A stretch of DNA of 64,000 nt from Citrobacter freundii ATCC 8090 = MTCC 1658 = NBRC 12681 (GTDB taxonomy: Bacteria > Pseudomonadota > Gammaproteobacteria > Enterobacterales > Enterobacteriaceae): NCBI RefSeq assembly GCF_011064845.1, contig NZ_CP049015.1:2914001-2978000 (forward strand). The letters run 5' to 3'. Every line of letters starts with the position of its first letter. The first letter of the stretch is position 1. Under the pieces are notes generated by a model that saw only the letters and a list, made by a program, of their open reading frames with translations, made no database searches and was not told the origin of the DNA. Shown here piece by piece: positions 33,517 through 42,370 of this stretch. The translations under genes and the position numbers were made by a program.

Positions 33517-33783
33517 TCTGTACTCTCCTGAATGCGCTGCGGTAGCCCGCTGAAAGTCATAACATTCAACCACATTACTATTTTGCAATCACACTTTCAA
33601 ATTTAATGAAATTTAGTTTTAAAAAACAAAGTTGCGCTCACATTCTTGTCTGAACAGTTCAGAATTGCCTCAAACGAATGACCTCGTTGTGATTAATCAC
33701 AGGTGATCTTCGGGCTATTCAAGCCATTGATGAGGGCCTCTGTATGCCATGATAGTGTATCTTCGAACTTTCAGAGCGATCTC

Positions 33784-34119
33784 ATGAAGACCTTTATCCT
33801 AGCGCTTTTGCCGCTCGTGCTGACAGGATGCACAATTACAAAACAGGCACAGGTCAGCGAAGCCAGCGCCATCACTGGTGTGGTTCGCCTGACTTATAAT
33901 CAGGCCATGTTACAAACAGCACGTACCGATGACTACGTTACCCAAGGGACAGCCACCAAAGAGTGTCAGCGCCTGGGCTATGCCAGCGCTGAAGCGTTTG
34001 GTCAGCCGGTGTCAACCTGCAGCGTATATGCAGGCTCTCTGTGCTTAAATACCAAAATTACACTCGCCTGGCAGTGTCATGGTGTCGCGGTATCGCAATC
34101 CCCCTCATTCAATTATTAA
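33784..34119 (+). CDS. yecR: lipoprotein YecR
   Basis: 111 residues. A lipoprotein signal peptide ends in LVLTGC (Cys16), predicting a lipid-anchored protein; Gln/Thr after the Cys suggest the outer membrane. It resembles E. coli YecR, a small lipoprotein that is co-regulated with flagella by FlhDC in E. coli. The frame opens earlier (33703), but the start at 33784 gives the proper signal peptide (MKTFILALLPLVL). I saw no clean FliA promoter in front. Confidence 0.85.
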   Translation: MKTFILALLPLVLTGCTITKQAQVSEASAITGVVRLTYNQAMLQTARTDDYVTQGTATKECQRLGYASAEAFGQPVSTCSVYAGSLCLNTKITLAWQCHGVAVSQSPSFNY

Positions 34120-34126
34120 TATTTCC

Positions 34127-34152
34127 GACCAGCACATTGTTGCTGGTCTTTT
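34127..34152 (+). terminator. terminator of yecR
   Basis: GACCAGCA and TGCTGGTC form an 8-bp stem with a 6-base loop followed by TTTT, directly after the yecR stop. Confidence 0.85.
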
Positions 34153-34313
34153 ACCACTTTATTATTTATATCCCCCGCTTAATATCGTTAATGCGTTTTA
34201 TTCCCATTCGCATTTTTAATAAATAAATTTATTATTTTACCTTTTGCAAATAATTAAATAACAAATTATAGTGACGCCACGTCAATATATAATAATGTTT
34301 GTGGAGCAGAACC

Positions 34314-34811
34314 ATGCTGAAAACAGAAATGATCGACCAACTGAATGAGCAAATGAATCTTGAATTATATTCATCTCTGCTCTACCAACAGATGAGCGCG
34401 TGGTGCAGCTATCACAGCTTCGAAGGTGCCGCCGCGTTTTTGCGCCGTCACGCTCAGGAAGAGATGACGCACATGCAGCGTCTGTTCGATTACCTGACCG
34501 ATACCGGCAGCTTGCCGCGTATTAATACCGTTTCTTCCCCTTTTGCTGAATATGCGTCTCTGGATGAACTGTTCCGTGTCACTTACGAACACGAGCAGCT
34601 GATCACCCAGAAAATTAATGAGCTGGCACACGCGGCAATGACCCACCAGGATTATCCAACCTTTAATTTCCTGCAATGGTATGTTGCCGAGCAGCATGAA
34701 GAAGAGAAATTATTTAAATCTGTTATTGATAAGCTGTCGCTGGCAGGGAAAAGCGGCGAAGGTCTTTATTTCATCGATAAAGAACTGGCTACGCTTGATA
34801 CGCAGAATTAA
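34314..34811 (+). CDS. ftnA: ferritin FtnA
   Basis: 165 residues, almost identical to E. coli FtnA. Ferroxidase ligands are visible: Glu17 region ([20 protein letters not shown]), [10 protein letters not shown] (Glu49, Glu50, His53), Glu94 region and the [10 protein letters not shown] segment. It stores iron as a 24-mer in the cytoplasm. The start at 34314 gives [20 protein letters not shown] precedes it. TATAAT at 34288-34293 may be a -10. Confidence 0.96.
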   Translation: MLKTEMIDQLNEQMNLELYSSLLYQQMSAWCSYHSFEGAAAFLRRHAQEEMTHMQRLFDYLTDTGSLPRINTVSSPFAEYASLDELFRVTYEHEQLITQKINELAHAAMTHQDYPTFNFLQWYVAEQHEEEKLFKSVIDKLSLAGKSGEGLYFIDKELATLDTQN

Positions 34812-34817
34812 TATTTT

Positions 34818-34850
34818 GGGGTAATGAAGGCAACCCGCCATCATTACCCA
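34818..34850. terminator. bidirectional hairpin between ftnA and yecH
   Basis: GGGTAATGA (34819-34827) and TCATTACCC (34841-34849) pair perfectly, with TTTT before (for yecH on the minus strand) and ATTAAAA after. Confidence 0.75.
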
Positions 34851-34856
34851 TTAAAA

Positions 34857-35096
34857 TCAGTGACGGCAGATCTTGCTTTCGTGCGTAGAGAAGCCGTCTT
34901 CTTTTGCAATAAACTTTCCCTTCGCCGCTAAAAACGCCACCAGCTCGCCTGCCGTCATATCTGCCGCAGAACAAGTGTGGAAACGTGCCTGCTCGCCGAA
35001 ACGTGCCGTAATCGCCGCTTCAAGGCTGGCATTTGAATACTGCTCGCCAGATTCAATCATCATGTTGAGCACTTCGTGACCGTGAATAGATTCCAT
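34857..35096 (-). CDS. yecH: DUF2492 protein YecH
   Basis: 79 residues, matching E. coli YecH. The family has a conserved metal-site-like pattern: GHEVLNMM, HTCSAADMTAGELVAFL and a final CRH. Function is unknown. GAGGAGGTAG precedes the start. It is convergent with ftnA and divergent from tyrP. Confidence 0.92.
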   Translation of the reverse strand: MESIHGHEVLNMMIESGEQYSNASLEAAITARFGEQARFHTCSAADMTAGELVAFLAAKGKFIAKEDGFSTHESKICRH

Positions 35097-35213
35097 ACTA
35101 CCTCCTCAATAAAGACCGTAGCCTAATGTGAACCGCACGGCGCTGCTTTGCGCTAACGCAGGTTTATCCGCAGATAAATGTCATTTGTTATACATCTTAA
35201 TGGTCAAAAACAT

Positions 35214-35231
35214 CGTAAACATTAATGTACA
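35214..35231 (+). promoter_or_regulatory. TyrR box upstream of tyrP
   Basis: CGTAAACATTAATGTACA fits TGTAAA-N6-TTTACA with the conserved GTAAA and TACA. In E. coli, tyrP is repressed by TyrR with tyrosine and activated with phenylalanine through such boxes. Confidence 0.75.
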
Positions 35232-35248
35232 ACCATTGTAACGGCGAT

Positions 35249-35277
35249 TTGACGAACATAGCGTTTTGCCTTAACCT
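35249..35277 (+). promoter_or_regulatory. probable sigma-70 promoter of tyrP
   Basis: TTGACG (35249-35254), a 17-base spacer, and TAACCT (35272-35277), just downstream of the TyrR box and about 45 bases before the GTG start. Confidence 0.55.
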
Positions 35278-35322
35278 GCGCCGCAGATATAACCGTTGAT
35301 TATCTCTGGGACAGAGGAAAGC

Positions 35323-36534
35323 GTGAAAAACAGAACCCTGGGTAGTATTTTTATCGTGGCGGGAACCACGATTGGTGCCGGTATGTTGGCAATGCCGTTG
35401 GCTGCGGCAGGCGTGGGGTTTAGCGTCACGTTGGTATTGTTAGTCAGTCTTTGGGCGTTGATGTGCTACACCGCGCTGCTGCTGCTTGAAGTATATCAAC
35501 ATGTCCCGGCAGACACCGGGCTGGGTACACTGGCAAAACGTTATCTTGGTCGTTACGGACAATGGATAACGGGCTTTAGCATGATGTTTTTAATGTATGC
35601 CCTGACGGCGGCGTACATCAGTGGTGCAGGTGAACTGCTGGCCTCCAGCATCAGCGACTGGACCGGAACAAATATATCTCCGACAACAGGCGTACTGCTG
35701 TTCACCTTTGTTGCCGGTGGCGTGGTTTGTGTTGGAACCTCGCTGGTCGATCTATTCAACCGTCTGCTATTCAGCGCCAAGATAATCTTCCTGGTGGCGA
35801 TGCTGGCTCTGTTAATGCCGCATATCCATAAAGTGAACCTGCTTACGCTGCCGCTGCAACAGGGGCTGGCGCTCTCCGCAATCCCGGTCATCTTCACCTC
35901 GTTCGGTTTTCACGGCAGTGTTCCCAGTATCGTCAGCTATATGAACGGTAACATCCGTAAACTGCGTTGGGTGTTTATTACGGGTAGCGCTATTCCACTG
36001 GTCGCCTATATCTTCTGGCAACTGGCGACGCTTGGCAGCATTAACTCGACAACGTTCATGGGGCTTTTAGCCAACCACGCAGGCTTAAACGGCTTATTGC
36101 AGGCATTGCGTGAAGTCGTGGCTTCGCCGCACGTCGAACTGGCGGTACATCTGTTTGCCGACCTCGCGCTGGCAACCTCTTTCCTCGGCGTTGCATTGGG
36201 ATTATTTGACTACCTGGCCGACCTCTTCCAGCGCCGCAATACCGTAGCGGGAAGAATGCAAACCGGCGTGGTGACCTTCCTGCCGCCGCTGGCATTCGCG
36301 CTGTTCTATCCGCGTGGTTTTGTCATGGCATTAGGGTATGCGGGCGTTGCCCTGGCTGTGCTGGCGCTGCTCATTCCCTCGATGCTGGCCTGGCAGAGCA
36401 GAAAACATAATCCGCAGGCCAACTACCGCGTAGCCGGCGGTGCTCCGGCGCTGGCACTGGTATTTTTGTGCGGCATTGTGGTGATAGCAGTACAGTTTTC
36501 TATTGCAGCAGGATTACTACCAGAAGTGGGTTAA
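35323..36534 (+). CDS. tyrP: tyrosine-specific permease TyrP
   Basis: 403 residues, eleven membrane helices, aromatic amino acid (HAAAP) family, nearly identical to E. coli TyrP ([46 protein letters not shown]). It is a proton symporter for tyrosine in the inner membrane. The GTG at 35323 is chosen because KNRTLGS follows as in E. coli and AGAGGAAA lies in front. Confidence 0.96.
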   Translation: MKNRTLGSIFIVAGTTIGAGMLAMPLAAAGVGFSVTLVLLVSLWALMCYTALLLLEVYQHVPADTGLGTLAKRYLGRYGQWITGFSMMFLMYALTAAYISGAGELLASSISDWTGTNISPTTGVLLFTFVAGGVVCVGTSLVDLFNRLLFSAKIIFLVAMLALLMPHIHKVNLLTLPLQQGLALSAIPVIFTSFGFHGSVPSIVSYMNGNIRKLRWVFITGSAIPLVAYIFWQLATLGSINSTTFMGLLANHAGLNGLLQALREVVASPHVELAVHLFADLALATSFLGVALGLFDYLADLFQRRNTVAGRMQTGVVTFLPPLAFALFYPRGFVMALGYAGVALAVLALLIPSMLAWQSRKHNPQANYRVAGGAPALALVFLCGIVVIAVQFSIAAGLLPEVG

Positions 36535-36537
36535 AAC

Positions 36538-36557
36538 AAAGGGGCTTTCGCCCCTTT
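36538..36557. terminator. bidirectional terminator between tyrP and yecA
   Basis: AAAGGGGC and GCCCCTTT pair around a TTTC loop. It lies 3 bases after the tyrP stop and 3 bases after the yecA stop on the other strand, so it serves both. Confidence 0.88.
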
Positions 36558-36560
36558 CTG

Positions 36561-37226
36561 TTAATGCAAACAGCACTGCTTATATTTCTTGCCGCTGCCA
36601 CAGGGGCAAGGGTCATTGCGCCCTACTTTGGCATCCACTTTCACCGGTACTTTGACCGGCGTTTCCTGAGGATGCGCCATCCAGTAAGCATGCAGGTCCA
36701 GCGCAGCCAGGCGGATGGCATCGACGCTCTCTTCAAACGCCTCAGGTGTCAATTTCTCAACCACCGCAAAGTTCTCTTCCGTACCGTGCAGCGCAATAGC
36801 CTCAAGTGCTGGTTTTAACGTGTCCGGTAACGCGGACCAGTTTGACAGTGCAACGCCGCGCATATAACCAAAGCACCACTCTTCAACGATGGTCAGTTCA
36901 TGCTCGTCAATTTCACGCAAACCAAACAACGGCTCAAACTGCTCAGGATATTCATCCAGACGATCGGCCGTATCCGCCATATGTTGAAACGCCAGGTTCA
37001 TGAAACGCGTCATTTCTTTTTCGGAGGACCAGCGAGGGACATACTGCGCGCCCCCCCAAATCGCGACCAGCCACTGCTCTGGTTCAATTTCATACGGTGA
37101 ACTCAGCACCGCCGTCAGCAAACCATCCAGTTCTGACACATCCAGAATAGCCTTGTCTGTATTGTACTTAGTCAGTACATCATCCAGCCATTCCAGTTCG
37201 CTCTCGTTTAATGGTCCCGTTTTCAT
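36561..37226 (-). CDS. yecA: UPF0149 (YgfB/YecA family) protein with SEC-C zinc motif
   Basis: 221 residues, matching E. coli YecA. About residues 5-180 are the YgfB/YecA helical domain, and the C-terminus is a SEC-C motif ([20 protein letters not shown]) with three Cys and one His binding zinc, as at the end of SecA. In E. coli YecA has been linked to SecA and the ribosome. Convergent with tyrP. Confidence 0.95.
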   Translation of the reverse strand: MKTGPLNESELEWLDDVLTKYNTDKAILDVSELDGLLTAVLSSPYEIEPEQWLVAIWGGAQYVPRWSSEKEMTRFMNLAFQHMADTADRLDEYPEQFEPLFGLREIDEHELTIVEEWCFGYMRGVALSNWSALPDTLKPALEAIALHGTEENFAVVEKLTPEAFEESVDAIRLAALDLHAYWMAHPQETPVKVPVKVDAKVGRNDPCPCGSGKKYKQCCLH

Positions 37227-37423
37227 AACGCTTTTCCTTAGTCAAAAAATCTTGCCTGTGATCATCCTACATGGCTGGAGGGATAACAGATACAAATGGG
37301 CATATGCGGCATACAGTTGCCGCCTGTTCAGGTTAACAGGAAACGAGGGGAATTCCGGAAGTTAACGCACAAAAGAGAACACGAAGCCGCCGGGAAAACA
37401 CAATAAAACCACCCGCAGGTGAT

Positions 37424-37705
37424 TTACTGTTGTTCAATGCGGTTGAGCGTTGCGGTATAGCCCGTTTTCGCTACCGCGTTAAGTAAAGTATCGGTTGGGA
37501 AACCTTCTGGCACAATCGCTTCTGCTTGTCGGGTTTTTAGGGAGGACTTTGCTTTAATCACGCCGTCGGTTTCACGTAGCGCCTGATTGACCGAAATAAC
37601 GCATAGCGAGCAGGTCATATTTTGTATATCCAGCACCACTTTTTGATTGGTCGCCTGAGCCCACAGCGGCAGCAACAAGCATGCAACTAATGTGAAGATT
37701 TTCAT
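37424..37705 (-). CDS. MerP-like periplasmic heavy-metal-associated protein
   Basis: 93 residues. A signal peptide (about 1-19, ending in WAQAT) leads into an HMA fold (QKVVLDIQNMTCSLCVISVNQALRETDGVI ... GFPTDTLLNAVAKTGYTATL). The metal motif is MTCSLC, as in MerP/CopZ-like proteins (GMTCxxC). It is the last of three genes with a MerT-like protein and a transglutaminase-like protein. No mercuric reductase or MerR is nearby, so classical mercury resistance is not implied; it may bind another soft metal or take part in thiol exchange. Confidence 0.82.
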   Translation of the reverse strand: MKIFTLVACLLLPLWAQATNQKVVLDIQNMTCSLCVISVNQALRETDGVIKAKSSLKTRQAEAIVPEGFPTDTLLNAVAKTGYTATLNRIEQQ

Positions 37706-37731
37706 TCAAATACCTCAGCGTTGGGTAAAAT

Positions 37732-38042
37732 AACACTGGCAAAATCAATGCCAGTGCGCACCAGTAGAGAACGCGCGCTTGCTTCAGAGTTAGCCACCCG
37801 GAGCACCACAGCCGCCTGGAGAAATAGAGCCGCCAGAAAACATGCAGTAATAAGCCCAATGACACCAGCATCAAGGGAATTCGCAAAAACTCAAACTGGG
37901 TGAAAACAGCAAAGCTCGCCGCCGAAATACCAAACAGCAGGTAGAGCAGCGGTCCAACGCAGCATAAGCCCGCGGTGACGGCAGCTACCGCAGCCGTCAA
38001 CAGGGTGAGTCCCGCCCCTTTAGCGTTGTTCTGTGGCGACAT
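37732..38042 (-). CDS. MerT-like inner-membrane transporter, 3' end uncertain
   Basis: The start at 38042 (MSPQNNAKGAG) overlaps the transglutaminase gene by 23 bases. Three membrane helices follow: TM1 holds the vicinal Cys pair GLCCVGPLLYLLFGIS as in MerT, and TM3 ends near LPVLFYPTL. MerT proteins end about here (116 residues in Tn21), but in this sequence the frame stays open to 37572, running 134 bases into the MerP-like gene. The end I give is only the last residue supported by homology, not a stop codon. In the next frame a TGA overlaps the MerP-like ATG, so a one-base difference near 37727-37730 (AAAA) would give a normal coupled end. MerT's second Cys pair is not intact. Confidence 0.6.
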
Positions 38043-39162
38043 AGCTGTAGGAGAACGCTTTAGGATCGTAGAAATTGATCGGGTCGCCATCAACTTCAGC
38101 ATAAGGATAACCAAAGTTGTTCACCGCGCCCTGCTCCGTTGCCGGATACAGCTCGAAATCACGCCCGTAGTTGAATCCAACCCAGTTCATTTCCCAGTTG
38201 CCAAACAGGTAAGTGTTTACCGCCTGGACATCGGCGTCCTGATGCGATTTTTTCTCTGCCAGACGCATTTTGGTCACATCAGCAGGATCGCAAGGTAACC
38301 AACCGTAACCGGCCAGATAGAACTCGGCACGACAATGTTGCCCACCGCTCACATCAGCAACGCCTGCGCTGTCTGCTTTGCCAAAAGCACTTTTCGAGTA
38401 ACGTTCGAGCTTATTGGCTTTACCCAGACGGATACCAAACAGTTCACGCGCCGGAATGCCGCTGGCACGCGCCAGAGCCACAAAAACGGAGCTCATGTCG
38501 GTGCATTTTCCTTTGAGCTTACCGCTTTTTAAGATCTCCGCTACATCCCCCGTGCCGCAGCCGATAACGTCGTTATCGCGCTCCATATGGCTACTCACCC
38601 ACTCGTAAATCAGGCGTGCTTTTTTCAGCGGATCCTGCTCATTACCGGTGATTTTACGTGCGGTTTCCAGAACCAGCCCATCAACTGGGATATGTGCCGT
38701 CGGCAAAAGGTACGGTTTTACATCCTGCGGATAAATAACCTGCTCCGGCGCTTGCCAGGTTTTCAACGCGTCCTGCTTCAGCGGTTCCCAGTCGGCGGTT
38801 TCAATGTCGATATCAACGTTAATCAACAGTTCGCCCTGCGAGTCAGGCCAGGTGGCAAACAGCGTTTTCGCGCCATAAGTATTATTAGTGGTGACATACG
38901 CTTGCTTATAGTTTCCGCTAAAGGCAAGCGCCGTCATTTGTTGAAACGCGGTATCTACAGGAAGCGGGATCCACAGTTTCACTACACCGCTCGAGCCCTT
39001 AGGAGGGTTAAGTTTATAGGTCTGGGATAACACAAAGCGCCGACGCGCGACTGGTGCAACGGATGGCTCAGCGGCGTGAACCGTCTGACTAATAACCGCA
39101 GGACCGACTAAACCGGCGGCCGAAAGGAGAACGCTATTTTTGAGAAATTGTCGACGTTGCAT
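38020..39162 (-). CDS. transglutaminase-like cysteine hydrolase with Tat-type signal
   Basis: 380 residues. The N-terminus RRQFLKN plus a hydrophobic stretch ending in VHAAE looks like a twin-arginine signal. The transglutaminase core has catalytic Cys in LKGKCTDMSSVFVALARASGIPAREL, His in GGQHCRAEFYL and Asp in LPCDPAD. Bacterial proteins of this type are peptidases or amidases rather than cross-linkers, and the substrate is unknown. It is first in a three-gene operon with MerT- and MerP-like genes; a Tat-exported enzyme often needs folding or a metal before export, which may explain the company (inference). Confidence 0.8.
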   Translation of the reverse strand: MQRRQFLKNSVLLSAAGLVGPAVISQTVHAAEPSVAPVARRRFVLSQTYKLNPPKGSSGVVKLWIPLPVDTAFQQMTALAFSGNYKQAYVTTNNTYGAKTLFATWPDSQGELLINVDIDIETADWEPLKQDALKTWQAPEQVIYPQDVKPYLLPTAHIPVDGLVLETARKITGNEQDPLKKARLIYEWVSSHMERDNDVIGCGTGDVAEILKSGKLKGKCTDMSSVFVALARASGIPARELFGIRLGKANKLERYSKSAFGKADSAGVADVSGGQHCRAEFYLAGYGWLPCDPADVTKMRLAEKKSHQDADVQAVNTYLFGNWEMNWVGFNYGRDFELYPATEQGAVNNFGYPYAEVDGDPINFYDPKAFSYSYVATEQR

Positions 39163-39493
39163 TGCTGTCTGTCCATGTTGTAAGAGTTGAGCTACGGCTA
39201 AGAAGGTAAAAACCGTATACGATCATCACAGCAGACAGACGCTGACATAAAAAGGTGAGCCGATGGAGGTTATTCATCAATAACAGACCTGTTAACTGTG
39301 AATGAAATAAGATACTACAAGGTCGCTATTAAGCCATTTACAGGCAAAAAAGTACAGCAGTGAGCGGATATCAATCTGCCAGCCCCCTTCTTATGAAACA
39401 AACTCAGCGTAAATCCTGTCTATATTTAACTGCAGCCATAGCGGAAACAACCCTACCCCTAAATCCCGTTTCTTATCTTTGGAGGACATAAAA
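39163..39493. other. divergent intergenic region between the transglutaminase and patatin genes
   Basis: About 330 bases without a gene longer than a few codons. It should hold both promoters. I see no clear -35/-10 pair, operator or repeat. Confidence 0.4.
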
Positions 39494-40519
39494 ATGGCAA
39501 TGAGAATACTGTCTATCGATGGTGGCGGGATCAGAGGCATCCTTCCGGGTATGCTACTTGTGGCACTGGAGAAGAAATTGCAGGATATATCACAAAATCC
39601 TGCCGCCAGAATTGCGGATTACTTCGATCTCGTTGCCGGTACCAGTACCGGGGCCATTCTGTGTTCTGCTTACGTTTGCCCTGATGCGAAAGGAAAGCCC
39701 AAGTTCTCCGCTCAGGAAGCCGTCAATTTCTATCTTCAGGATGGGGATGAAATTTTTGATGTCGGCGTCTGGAAAACAATCAGTTCACTGGGTGGTGCTA
39801 GCGATGAAAAATATTCTGCAAAGGAGCTGGAGAGGGTATTAAAAACAGCATTTGGTGAAACAAAAATCAGTGAATTATTAAGACCAACCTGCTTTGTTTC
39901 TTATGACGTGAGCAGTCGTCTTCCTGTCATTTTCAAACAACACTCCGCCCTCGCCAAGAATCGGGACTTCCTGGTCAGGGATGCTTTACGGGGTACCTCA
40001 GCAGCTCCCACCTATTTCGAGGCAGCGCGTATTTATTCATTACCCCCGGTACCCGAAAAATTTGTCCTGGTTGATGGCGGTGTGGTGGCAAACGACCCGG
40101 CGCTCTGCGCCTATTCCGAAGCGATTAAATTCAGTAATGTCGCTGGCATTAAGGATATGATTATTGTCTCACTGGGCACCGGCAAGAAATTGCAGGGGTA
40201 TTCTTATTCCGAAGTTAAGGACTGGGGCCCCTTTGGCTGGGCAAAACCGGCTATTGATATCGCGCTAGAGGGGGGGCCACAGATGACCGCGTATTATCTG
40301 CAACAAATTGCCTCAACGGTAAAAAACTCTAAATACTACAGAATTCAGCCTGAACTATACGGCGCCGATCCAACGCTGGATAACGCATCGCGTGAAAACT
40401 TAGAACTTCTGCGCAAGGCAGGCCTACAAAATGCCGCCGTGTATGATAAGAAATTGACTGAGATCGCTAAGTTATTAATCAGTAGTGGAGGCAATTTTAA
40501 ATATCAGGACGCTAATTAA
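39494..40519 (+). CDS. patatin-like phospholipase
   Basis: 341 residues, one patatin domain. The oxyanion loop is DGGGIRGILPG, the nucleophile elbow is GTSTG (Ser), and the catalytic Asp is in LVDGGVVANDPA. Lipid acyl hydrolysis is expected, and there is no signal peptide or membrane helix. GGAGGACA lies before the ATG at 39494; the upstream in-frame start at 39479 would remove this ribosome site. It resembles stand-alone plant-type patatins and the CapV effector, but no cGAS-like synthase is nearby, so a defence role is not supported here. Confidence 0.88.
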   Translation: MAMRILSIDGGGIRGILPGMLLVALEKKLQDISQNPAARIADYFDLVAGTSTGAILCSAYVCPDAKGKPKFSAQEAVNFYLQDGDEIFDVGVWKTISSLGGASDEKYSAKELERVLKTAFGETKISELLRPTCFVSYDVSSRLPVIFKQHSALAKNRDFLVRDALRGTSAAPTYFEAARIYSLPPVPEKFVLVDGGVVANDPALCAYSEAIKFSNVAGIKDMIIVSLGTGKKLQGYSYSEVKDWGPFGWAKPAIDIALEGGPQMTAYYLQQIASTVKNSKYYRIQPELYGADPTLDNASRENLELLRKAGLQNAAVYDKKLTEIAKLLISSGGNFKYQDAN

Positions 40520-40538
40520 TCCTCAACGCTGACTGAAC

Positions 40539-41009
40539 TCAAAATATATGTACATTCGTTGCCAGTTTGCGGGCTAATCCTCTGGCCCCTTCGCGCATGA
40601 CCGTATCGTGATTCCAGCGAAAAACGGGTGCCGCCAGCGGGGCCAGGTAATTCATCCAACGAATCGTGGTGCGAACATTCCAGTCATATCTGACGATGGT
40701 CTCAGCGCCACTGGCAGAAAAATACCACACACCTCGCCCTTCTACCGCCCCACTGGCTTGTCCCTCAAGCAGCGAGCAAGGCAGAATATTTAACACGTTG
40801 ATGTCAAAGGTTAAGCGATAGGGAAGCGCTCCTTTCCAGGTATAACGATGCAGCGCCCCAATGCCCTGTACATCACCTTTTTTAATCTCAACAATGCGTT
40901 CCAGACTTTCCCACCATTCAGGCCACTGATCGGGATGAGAAAAAACATCCCATACCTCCTGAATAGAAGCCTCAACCCGCCAGACGGTGGAAAACTGATA
41001 GTCAGCCAT
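40539..41009 (-). CDS. SRPBCC (START-like) superfamily protein
   Basis: 156 residues. It matches the polyketide cyclase/START-like pattern: ADYQFSTVWRVEASIQEVWDVFSHPDQWPEWWESLERIVEI at the start and a long C-terminal helix (HDTVMREGARGLARKLA). Such proteins bind hydrophobic ligands. Start at 41009 with AAGGAGG upstream. It is paired with the DUF1571-like gene 13 bases upstream and is convergent with the patatin gene. Ligand unknown. Confidence 0.8.
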   Translation of the reverse strand: MADYQFSTVWRVEASIQEVWDVFSHPDQWPEWWESLERIVEIKKGDVQGIGALHRYTWKGALPYRLTFDINVLNILPCSLLEGQASGAVEGRGVWYFSASGAETIVRYDWNVRTTIRWMNYLAPLAAPVFRWNHDTVMREGARGLARKLATNVHIF

Positions 41010-41022
41010 AATACAGCCTCCT

Positions 41023-41712
41023 TCAGGGTGAGAAGAAATTGGCGGGAAAACGGATGTTAATGACCATAGCATCCAGAAGCACGGTTTCTAATCGCTGCCC
41101 ATCTGGCGCATAGCTGATCACTTTGGCAGGAAGTCCGTGATAATTATCCAGCCAGACGTCATAGCGGTGAACACCATCAACCACCATTGTTCCAGGCCCA
41201 ACCACAGATACGCGCGTCGTCGCCCGTCCTGCAAGGTTTTCCTTACCAACAGTGGTCATTGTCCCTTCGCGTTGCAGATGACGAATATTGCCCAACAACA
41301 CGCCGATATCAGAGCGATCCACCCGATGACCACGCTCATACTGGATCAATGAATTAGTAGGCGACAGGTGCAAAATGGGCAAAGAACCCACACCAAATGG
41401 CCATAACGTCACTTTACCGCTGACAGGATTAAAGATAAGCACCGCTCCTGAATGCGGTTGGGTAAAATCCATCCGCACATACCCAGGCTTTTGAAAGCTA
41501 TAGCGAATAATTTTGCTTTCATCGGATGGCGACGAAGAGCGCATCATGACCTGATAAGACGTCAGGTTATTAAATGACTGTTGAGAAAATGCGATGGGAT
41601 CCATAGACTTGGCATTCTGCGAAAAGATATTCCCTTTTTCCACCGAATATGCTGCACAACTAAAGGTGAGCAATGCTGCGAACATGACTATCGGAGAAGA
41701 TGAAATGTTCAT
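41023..41712 (-). CDS. DUF1571/LolA-like periplasmic protein
   Basis: 229 residues. A signal peptide (about 1-22, ending in CAAYS) is followed by a LolA/LppX-like half-barrel pattern: QQSFNNLTSYQVMMRSSS ... IIRYSFQKPGYVRMDFTQPHSGAVLIFNP ... HRYDVWLDNYHGLPAKVISYAPDG. This suggests a periplasmic carrier of a lipid or other hydrophobic ligand. Start at 41712 with AGGGAG upstream. It is co-transcribed with the SRPBCC gene, so both may handle the same ligand (inference). Confidence 0.72.
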   Translation of the reverse strand: MNISSSPIVMFAALLTFSCAAYSVEKGNIFSQNAKSMDPIAFSQQSFNNLTSYQVMMRSSSPSDESKIIRYSFQKPGYVRMDFTQPHSGAVLIFNPVSGKVTLWPFGVGSLPILHLSPTNSLIQYERGHRVDRSDIGVLLGNIRHLQREGTMTTVGKENLAGRATTRVSVVGPGTMVVDGVHRYDVWLDNYHGLPAKVISYAPDGQRLETVLLDAMVINIRFPANFFSP

Positions 41713-41916
41713 AGCTGCTCCCTGAACCAGCGCGATTGGCAAACAGGAGTTATCACCTGCCGACTGTTTTTATTATAGTTCTTAACTGCGCGGCACTACT
41801 CTTCCGGCCCCTCAGACTCAGTATGGGCAGCAGGTTTAAATTATTGGTTTTCTTTTTAGTTGAGATGACAACATAAAGCTATACTTTAATAGCCATAATT
41901 TTAATAGGTATTAATC

Positions 41917-42261
41917 ATGAAACTGCCATCGGTATTTTCATGCACCGTTCTTATATTACTGCTGCTGTCGTCATCTTCTGCCACATCCAGCGCGTTACAA
42001 AACCAGGCCGTCAGAGAGCAAGAGTTAAGCGCGGCACTTCGAGCCGGTAATGGCGTGATCATCATTGGCGGGACGGATGATTTCGTTTTCACGTTCAGGG
42101 CACGAAACCAAATCCACAGACACCTGGCGATACAGGATGACTTTGGCGATCCCATCCTGATGAATGGTTTCCAGGACCACAACTATAATCCCGCCCGCGA
42201 TGGTTTTATCAACAACCCTGCCCGAGGGGGCTTTATGTTTAACGCGCCTATTCGGCGATAG
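41917..42261 (+). CDS. small secreted protein of unknown function
   Basis: 114 residues. A clear signal peptide (KLPSVFSCTVLILLLLSSSSATSSA, cut near residue 26) precedes a polar domain. The C-terminus has a short internal repeat (NPARDGFIN / NPARGGFMFN). AGGT before the ATG is a modest ribosome site. I do not recognise the family. It stands alone, convergent with the tRNA operon. Confidence 0.6.
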   Translation: MKLPSVFSCTVLILLLLSSSSATSSALQNQAVREQELSAALRAGNGVIIIGGTDDFVFTFRARNQIHRHLAIQDDFGDPILMNGFQDHNYNPARDGFINNPARGGFMFNAPIRR

Positions 42262-42306
42262 ATTGATGAGCAATAGTGAGTTCTATGCTTGTAAAAAACA
42301 AGCACA

Positions 42307-42331
42307 AAAAAACCACCCGTAGGTGGTTTCA
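42307..42331. terminator. terminator at the end of the tRNA operon
   Basis: AAACCACC and GGTGGTTT pair around CGTA, with A residues in front that become a T run on the minus strand. It is about 40 bases beyond leuZ and also about 45 bases after the small secreted-protein gene. Confidence 0.85.
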
Positions 42332-42370
42332 CGACACTGCTTATTGCTTTGATTATTCTGTTCTTTCCCA

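Noticed and set aside
37424..38042. Mercury resistance operon
   Set aside because: MerA, MerR and a complete second MerT cysteine pair are missing, and the first gene is a transglutaminase.
39494..40519. Patatin gene as a CBASS effector (CapV-like)
   Set aside because: The fold and motifs fit, but there is no cGAS/DncV-like nucleotidyltransferase, E2/E1-like or HORMA gene on either side.
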